Assembly (NCBI GenBank): GCA_038222915.1
Contig: JBBRHH010000175.1
Span: forward strand, 1 to 10,526
Direction: 5' to 3'
Source: JBBRHH01 sp038222915
GTDB lineage: Bacteria > Planctomycetota > Phycisphaerae > Tepidisphaerales > Tepidisphaeraceae
DNA: 10,526 nt
The notes beneath the pieces are model-generated. The model ran no database searches. It had not been told where the DNA came from and saw only the letters and a list, made by a program, of their open reading frames with translations. Positions 6,763 to 10,526 of the stretch are shown in pieces. How positions within the stretch are numbered: the first letter of the stretch is position 1; each line of letters opens with the position of its first letter. Position numbers and translations under genes: made by a program.

Positions 6763-7197
6763 TCATTCCTGGGCGCTGCCCGTCGTGTTAACGGCGGGCA
6801 GCGCCGACGGAGCCGTTGTGGGCGCAGTCGTGGGCAGACATCGCGGCGAGCCCATCGTGTAGGCCTGATGGGCCTCGCAGCCAAAAAATGCCAACGCCAA
6901 TCCGGCAAATGAACCAACGGCTGCCCAAAGTCGCCAGCGTCGAATTTTTGGAAAGCGCTGCTGATAATCGAGGGTTATGATTGTTCCATTGCGAGCGCGG
7001 CTGAAGCGGACGCATTGGTTTCCGGCCGACTCGCAAATCAGCCGCTCCGCTTCCACCCGGCTCATGGCCGAAAGGTCGTGGACATGTTGCTGGCAGTGGG
7101 TGCAGAAGCGCGACCGGTCGTCGCCCGGCATTTTCTGCCAGTCGGCAGCACAGGGCTTTTCGACCTGAATCAGTTCCAAGGTTTTGTTGCGCGACAT
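6763..7197 (-). CDS. Small Cys-rich single-pass membrane protein, function unknown
   Basis: This is a 144-residue protein. The N-terminal soluble part contains KPCAADWQKMPGDDRSRFC, then C35 and HVHDLSAMSRVEAERL, then QCVRF followed by GTIITLD. The spaced cysteines C16, C32, C35 and C62 (plus C55) and the phrase C-x3-W...C-x2-C...V-x-D-L-S...C-x-R-F recall an N-terminal module I know from uncharacterised Bacteroidetes and other proteins (PCHE.W..M...GRFC..C...V.DF...CGRF). Four cysteines suggest a metal or Fe-S site, which is an inference. A TM helix lies at about 88-106 (WRLWAAVGSFAGLALAFFG), followed by a Thr/Ala/Pro-rich tail that would be outside the cytoplasm. ATG at 7197 has GGAGG 8 nt upstream. 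It lies 48 nt after the oxidoreductase and 12 nt before the methyltransferase, so the latter pair probably share a transcript. Confidence 0.75.
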   Translation of the reverse strand: MSRNKTLELIQVEKPCAADWQKMPGDDRSRFCTHCQQHVHDLSAMSRVEAERLICESAGNQCVRFSRARNGTIITLDYQQRFPKIRRWRLWAAVGSFAGLALAFFGCEAHQAYTMGSPRCLPTTAPTTAPSALPAVNTTGSAQE

Positions 7198-7245
7198 TCG
7201 GTGGTCCTCCGATGTTTGTTTGACGCAACTTGCTCTCGAGGGTTC

Positions 7246-8589
7246 CTATGCTCCGGCCGGATGAACCCACGGTGCGCGGTAAGGGCGCTTCAATAATTTG
7301 TTGGCTTCAGGATCATTCGCGATCTCGCCCTTTTCCGCGTCCCAAGTCAGCGTCCGGCCGGTTTTCAGTGCGAGATTGGCGAGGATGCAGGCGGTCGTGG
7401 ACTTGTACCCTTCTTCGATGTCGGCCACGGGCTTGCCGCGATCGGCGATGCACTTCAGGAAGTTCTGCATGTGGTGGCGAATCGCGGGGGCCACATGCTG
7501 CTCCAAGTCCTTTTCGGTTTTGTCTTCGGGGTACTGTTCGAGCTCGTAGGTTACGCCTTTGTGGATTTTTTCGGTGCCGTCGATGGATTCGTAATCATAG
7601 CCCATCACGCTCGCCTTGAGCATGCCCTTGTCGCCGTAGAACGTTGCGCCCCAGGGATATTTCTCATCGGGAGATTCGCCCCAGCTTCGGTGCTGCCAGA
7701 CGACGTTGGTATCGCCGAAATCGAAGGTCGCGGTCTGGGTGTCGGTGATGTTGGCCTTGGCCTTTTTGTCGATGAAGATGCCACCGGTCGAGCTGACCTT
7801 GGTTGGCCAGCCGAGGCCCATCATCCAGCGCGTCATGTCAAGCATGTGCACGCACATGTCGCCGACGATCCCGTTGCCGTATTCCATGAAAGCGCGCCAG
7901 CCCCGCGGATGCACGATGGGGTTGTAGGGGCGCATGACAGCGGGCCCGGTCCACATCTCGTAATCCAGATTCTCGGGCGGCTTTTCGTCGGCCGGATTGC
8001 TGCCGTTACGCATGTGGTAATAGCAGTAGATCTCGACCAATCCGATTTTGCCGAGCTTGCCGCTGTCGATGTACTTTTCCTTCGCCTCCACCAGGTGCGG
8101 CGTGCTGCGGCGCTGAGTGCCGATCTGCACCACCTTCTTCGTGCGACGGGCCGCGGCGAGCATGGCCTGCCCTTCGGCGATGTCGAGGCTGATGGGCTTC
8201 TGACAATAAACATCCGCGCCGGCTTCAACCGCGGCGATCATGTTGAGCGCGTGCCAGTGATCTGGAGTCCCAACGAGAACGATGTCGAGGTCCTTCTCCT
8301 TGAGCATCTCGCGGTAGTCGCTGTAGGTGCGCGGCAGCTTCTTGCTGGCCTGCCGCGTGGCGATCATCTCGGCCGCATCAGAAAGCATCTTCTTGTCGAC
8401 GTCGCAGACCGACACGACGTTGACAGGTGATACCTGAATGAGGCGGAACAGATCGCACTTGCCATACCAGCCCGCGCCGAGGAGGCCGACGCGGAGGGAC
8501 TTGCCGTCGGCGGCGTTGGCTTTGTAGTTGGCGAAGGTGGTGGCCATGACACCAGCGGCGGTGGCCTTGAGAAAGTCTCGGCGGTTCAT
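7246..8589 (-). CDS. Tat-exported Gfo/Idh/MocA family oxidoreductase
   Basis: This is a 447-residue NAD(P)-dependent oxidoreductase of the Gfo/Idh/MocA family. It begins with a twin-arginine signal (MNRRDFLKATAAG, possible cleavage near ANA at residues 24-26), so the folded, cofactor-loaded protein is predicted outside the cytoplasm. The Rossmann site is RVGLLGAGWYGK (33-44). VGTPDHWHAL (106-115) and VYCQKPIS (127-134) supply the conserved lysine (K131). GDMCVHMLD (243-251) carries the Asp and His of the substrate domain. The family oxidises or reduces sugars and cyclitols, and the exact substrate cannot be read from sequence. ATG 8589 is preferred because AAGGAG lies 6 nt upstream and the Tat motif then starts at residue 2. 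A GTG at 8631 that overlaps the preceding stop lacks a good ribosome site. It is 38 nt downstream of the DUF1080 gene, a pairing common in Planctomycetota. Confidence 0.93.
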   Translation of the reverse strand: MNRRDFLKATAAGVMATTFANYKANAADGKSLRVGLLGAGWYGKCDLFRLIQVSPVNVVSVCDVDKKMLSDAAEMIATRQASKKLPRTYSDYREMLKEKDLDIVLVGTPDHWHALNMIAAVEAGADVYCQKPISLDIAEGQAMLAAARRTKKVVQIGTQRRSTPHLVEAKEKYIDSGKLGKIGLVEIYCYYHMRNGSNPADEKPPENLDYEMWTGPAVMRPYNPIVHPRGWRAFMEYGNGIVGDMCVHMLDMTRWMMGLGWPTKVSSTGGIFIDKKAKANITDTQTATFDFGDTNVVWQHRSWGESPDEKYPWGATFYGDKGMLKASVMGYDYESIDGTEKIHKGVTYELEQYPEDKTEKDLEQHVAPAIRHHMQNFLKCIADRGKPVADIEEGYKSTTACILANLALKTGRTLTWDAEKGEIANDPEANKLLKRPYRAPWVHPAGA

Positions 8590-8627
8590 GTGGTTCTCCT
8601 TGGAGTGCTTGGGATTCGGCCAGCAGA

Positions 8628-9377
8628 TCACTTCAATTCGACGGGCTTCACTTTGACGTTGCGAAAGGCAACGATGCCGTGATTGCCCTGGAACATGAGT
8701 GGGCCCTGTGCCTTCTCGCCGCCGGGCAGTTCGCCGCCGGTTGCACCTTTGACTTCGACGTTCTCGTGAACCTTCTTACCGTTCCAGAGGACACTGATGA
8801 ACTTGGCGTTCTCGGTCTTCTTCCCGGCCGCATCGAAGCGCGGAGCGCGGAAGACAATATCGAAGGACTGCCACTCACCGGGCGCCTTGGCCGCGTTAGT
8901 GGACGGAGCCTCGGTGTTGTAGATGCCGGCACAGTCGCCTTTGGCTAGTTTGTCGTCCGGTTTCCCAAAGCTGTCGAAAACCTGCACTTCGTACTGGCCC
9001 ATCAGATAAACGCCGGAATTGCTGCCCTTGGGAACCACGAACTCGACGTGCACTTCGACGTCGCCGAAAGTCTTTTCGGTGTAGAAGTCGGTGCCGTGGG
9101 CGACGGGTTGGCGGAAGAGGATGCCGCTATCGCCGCTGCCTTTAAGCTTCGCGGGGTCGGCCGGGTCAAGCTCGACGGCGCCGGTCACGGCCCAGCACTT
9201 GGTGTCATTGGCGTCGACGGTTTTCCAGCCGGTGAGATCCTTGCCGTTGAAGAGGGAGACCCACCCATCGGCCGGCTTGTCATCGGCCGCGAACGCAGCA
9301 AACGACGTTGCCAGAAGAAGCAGGAGTGAGGCGAGAAGAAGTTGAACCCGACGATGAGCGGCGATTTGGTTTTTCAT
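8628..9377 (-). CDS. Secreted DUF1080 protein (3-keto-disaccharide hydrolase family)
   Basis: This is a 249-residue protein with a Sec signal peptide (MKNQIAAHRR, a Leu-rich core at 11-23, then AAFA before ADDKPADG). The mature part is a single DUF1080 (PF06439) beta-sandwich domain starting GWVSLFNGKDLTGWKTVD (38-55). Family landmarks follow: SGILFRQ, EVHVEFVVPKGSNSGVYLMG, YEVQVFDSF, GDCAGIYN, EWQSFDIVFRAPRFD and GPLMFQGNHGIVAFRNVKV. The family is related to concanavalin-like lectins/glucanases and is annotated as acting on 3-keto sugars. That activity is taken from the family name and not shown here. The ATG at 9377 is chosen because the signal peptide begins there. No clear Shine-Dalgarno precedes it (CTCCCACACC), which is notable. 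It is the first gene of the minus-strand run and would supply or use the oxidised sugars handled by the oxidoreductase downstream. Confidence 0.9.
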   Translation of the reverse strand: MKNQIAAHRRVQLLLASLLLLLATSFAAFAADDKPADGWVSLFNGKDLTGWKTVDANDTKCWAVTGAVELDPADPAKLKGSGDSGILFRQPVAHGTDFYTEKTFGDVEVHVEFVVPKGSNSGVYLMGQYEVQVFDSFGKPDDKLAKGDCAGIYNTEAPSTNAAKAPGEWQSFDIVFRAPRFDAAGKKTENAKFISVLWNGKKVHENVEVKGATGGELPGGEKAQGPLMFQGNHGIVAFRNVKVKPVELK

Positions 9378-9835
9378 GGTGTGGGAGTTTAGCAGAAGGT
9401 TGAGGGGTGCAGTAGGTGGAGAACCCGGCGAAGAGGCCGCCAACTTTGGAATGAGCTTTTCGCGGTGCGGCCGGCGTGTTTTGCGCGCAATAAATGTGTT
9501 TGGGATGGCTGAGAATGCGGGGAAGAAATCGAAGTGGTTGTGCGGCCTGTGGTTGTGGCCAGCGGGCGGTGTGGCGGCCGCGAAAAAACCGACCCTGAAG
9601 CGGTATCGAAGGGTGCCTCCAACCTCCCTGGAATCTCCCCAAACCGACGGTGAACCTCCCCGTTTTGACCCTCGAATCGCCCCCTTTCGACAGAGTGCTG
9701 AGGACTGCGTGCCGGGTGCTGAGTTGTCGATCAAATGCGCGCAATTGAGTTGGATGTCGGTTCTGTGGCGATGGTTTTTCGTAAGTGCTTGTTTGGTCGA
9801 TGGTTGGGATAAGGTGGGGGTGGCAGATGGTCGTT
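9378..9835. other. 458-bp non-coding gap upstream of the DUF1080 gene
   Basis: Both strands stay open for long stretches, but none of the reading frames has a recognisable domain, a good ribosome site or a family phrase, so I call no gene. The stretch must contain the promoter and leader of the DUF1080 operon, though I could not locate -35/-10 boxes. It holds three spaced copies of AAYCTCCC (9621-9628, 9632-9639, 9653-9660) and two copies of GTGCTGAG around 9694-9722. Near its right end are imperfect inverted copies of the neighbouring array unit (GGTCGATGG, GGTCGTTT). Confidence 0.5.
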
Positions 9836-9844
9836 TCAAACCGA

Positions 9845-9854
9845 CCACTAACCG
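9845..9854 (+). repeat. Left copy of 10-bp target site duplication
   Basis: CCACTAACCG directly precedes the left terminal inverted repeat. The identical decamer follows the right end at 10364-10373. A 10-bp duplication fits IS4-family elements, which usually make duplications of roughly 9-13 bp. Confidence 0.85.
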
Positions 9855-10363
9855 CAATACCGTTCAACGGAGGATCGTCACGCTTTCACGGAAGGCCTTG
9901 GTTGGCTGAGGGGGATTGTGATGCTTGAGTCGTTTGACCTTCCACTTCTTGTACTTGCGTTTGATGACCCTCGGGTTGCTGCGGTTGCGTCGCGGCGGCA
10001 GCGTCTCCTGGCCAATCTCACTCACCAGCGCCTGGCGAACCTGGCGAAAGACCTGGCGATAGCAGTCGCTGCAGAACAGACCCAATCCCAGCACGAAACG
10101 CATCAACAACAAACCCGGCAGGCGTGGGCAATTGCGATCTTGTTTTCCATTTTCCCTGAGTACTTCCTGAATCAACTCATCGGGTATGATGTTCTCAAGC
10201 CCAAGGCGACGATCCTCCCACGACAGCGCCGCAACATCCTGTCTCAAGCCAATCATCGTAGCCTCCTTGCCAAAAGGCGTTTAAGACACACCTATCATGG
10301 CGGGAGGCTGCTTTTTACGCAGCGTCTATTGCCAAACCTCTACTGCGCCGTTGGACGGTATTG
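9855..10363 (-). mobile_element. 509-bp miniature IS4-family element with internal deletion
   Basis: The left end 9855-9872 (CAATACCGTTCAACGGAG) and the reverse complement of the right end 10346-10363 (CAATACCGTCCAACGGCG) match at 16 of 18 positions. A perfect 10-bp target duplication flanks them. Inside is a single ORF whose two ends resemble the two ends of an IS4-type transposase. A full element of this family is about 1.4-1.6 kb, so roughly 1 kb of the catalytic core appears to be missing. It would need a transposase supplied in trans from a full-length relative. Exact target duplications suggest a fairly recent insertion. Confidence 0.85.
9864..10256 (-). pseudogene. IS4-family transposase remnant lacking the DDE core
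   Basis: This 130-residue ORF joins an IS4-type N-terminal domain to a typical IS4-type C-terminal end. The N-terminal part (about 15-80) reads ENIIPDELIQEVL, then RLPGLLLMRFVLGLGLF and CYRQVFRQVRQALVSE. The C-terminal part (about 88-130) reads RRNRSNPRVIKRKYKKWKVK, then PPQPTKAFRESVTILR. The catalytic domain with its acidic triad, normally some 300 residues, is absent, and the junction lies near residues 80-88. The frame stays open across the junction, and ATG 10256 has a strong AAGGAGG 5 nt upstream, so a short protein could still be made. The stop codon lies inside the left inverted repeat. It cannot be an active transposase. A role as a truncated, DNA-binding inhibitor is possible but unproven. 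Confidence 0.8.
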
Positions 10364-10373
10364 CCACTAACCG
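10364..10373 (+). repeat. Right copy of 10-bp target site duplication
   Basis: CCACTAACCG is identical to 9845-9854 and abuts the right inverted repeat. Deleting the element and one copy leaves the surrounding 11-bp array in perfect register, so the duplication is not merely an accident of the array. Confidence 0.85.
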
Positions 10374-10526
10374 ACCACCAACCGACCTGTGACCGACCAC
10401 CAATCGACCATCAACCGACCTATGACCGACCAGCAAACGACTACTAACCGACCACCTTTCGACGTGGGGGGGAAAGAGGCAAGACGTGGGAGAGGGCGAC
10501 GAAGTTACGGAGCGAGGGAGGGGAAG

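Larger units (their letters stand above)
9836..10464 (+). repeat. Array of ten 11-bp units (NNNNACCGACC), split by a miniature IS
   Basis: Counting from 9836 the units are TCAAACCGACC, then ACTAACCG interrupted by the mobile element and completed after it, then from 10377 ACCAACCGACC, TGTGACCGACC, ACCAATCGACC, ATCAACCGACC, TATGACCGACC, AGCAAACGACT, ACTAACCGACC and ACCTTTCGACG, ending at 10464. Seven of ten end in exact ACCGACC, while the first four bases vary. The period of 11 is not a multiple of 3, so it is not a protein repeat, and it is close to one DNA helical turn. No spacers or long repeats are present, so it is not a CRISPR array. Confidence 0.8.

Noticed and set aside
8590..8631. Upstream GTG start of the oxidoreductase overlapping the DUF1080 stop (GTGA)
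   Set aside because: It would bury the Tat motif 14 residues in and lacks a good ribosome site, whereas ATG 8589 has AAGGAG.
9378..9857. N-terminal extension of the DUF1080 protein up to 9857
   Set aside because: The extension reads low-complexity His/Pro/Arg sequence ahead of a clear signal peptide and reaches into the mobile element's end.
9376..9909. Plus-strand 177-codon frame in the gap and IS end
   Set aside because: No domain, no ribosome site, and it crosses the left inverted repeat and target duplication of the mobile element.
10364..10464. Possible CRISPR array
   Set aside because: The unit is only 11 bp with no spacers of constant length and no cas genes, so it is a short tandem repeat.
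10465..10526. Purine-rich right edge
   Set aside because: The last 62 bp are G/A-rich but too short to call a gene, promoter or structure.

Overview
The window looks like chromosomal DNA from a Planctomycetota-like bacterium. The evidence is a high G+C content, a Tat-exported Gfo/Idh/MocA oxidoreductase next to a DUF1080 (3-keto-disaccharide hydrolase) protein, a YqiJ/YqiK (flotillin) pair and many leaderless-looking gaps between short minus-strand operons. The assignment rests on gene content only and is an inference.

Layout. Positions 1-1132 (minus) hold the N-terminal 377 residues of an ATP-dependent RNA ligase of the DRB0094/Rnl5 type. It carries an unusual cysteine-bearing insertion in its N-terminal OB region, and a strong intrinsic terminator sits only 4 nt upstream of its Shine-Dalgarno sequence. 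Positions 1429-4598 (minus) form a probable membrane operon: a YqiJ-like OB-fold membrane protein with a His-Asp repeat, a YqiK-type flotillin, and a very small K+-channel pore protein with a GYGD filter. Positions 4731-6008 (plus) are serB, phosphoserine phosphatase with two N-terminal ACT-like domains, divergent from the yqiJ operon and overlapping tail-to-tail with the next gene. Positions 5974-9377 (minus) hold four genes. In transcription order they are an exported DUF1080 protein, a Tat-signal Gfo/Idh/MocA oxidoreductase, a small Cys-rich single-pass membrane protein and a SAM-dependent methyltransferase.

Positions 9378-10526 are non-coding or mobile. A 509-bp IS4-type miniature element lies at 9855-10363, with 18-bp terminal inverted repeats and a perfect 10-bp target duplication. 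It carries a transposase ORF that keeps the N- and C-terminal ends but lacks the catalytic core. It interrupts an array of 11-bp units (consensus NNNNACCGACC), and removing the element plus one target copy restores the array exactly in phase.

How the genes work together. YqiJ, the flotillin and the channel probably act in the same membrane, as a lipid-microdomain scaffold plus an ion pore. The DUF1080/oxidoreductase pair points to export-side processing of oxidised sugars. The RNA ligase suggests RNA repair or processing. I see no CRISPR array, tRNA, rRNA or complete defence locus. The least ordinary items are the RNA ligase insertion and its terminator leader, the flotillin-linked mini-channel, and the miniature IS inside the 11-bp array.
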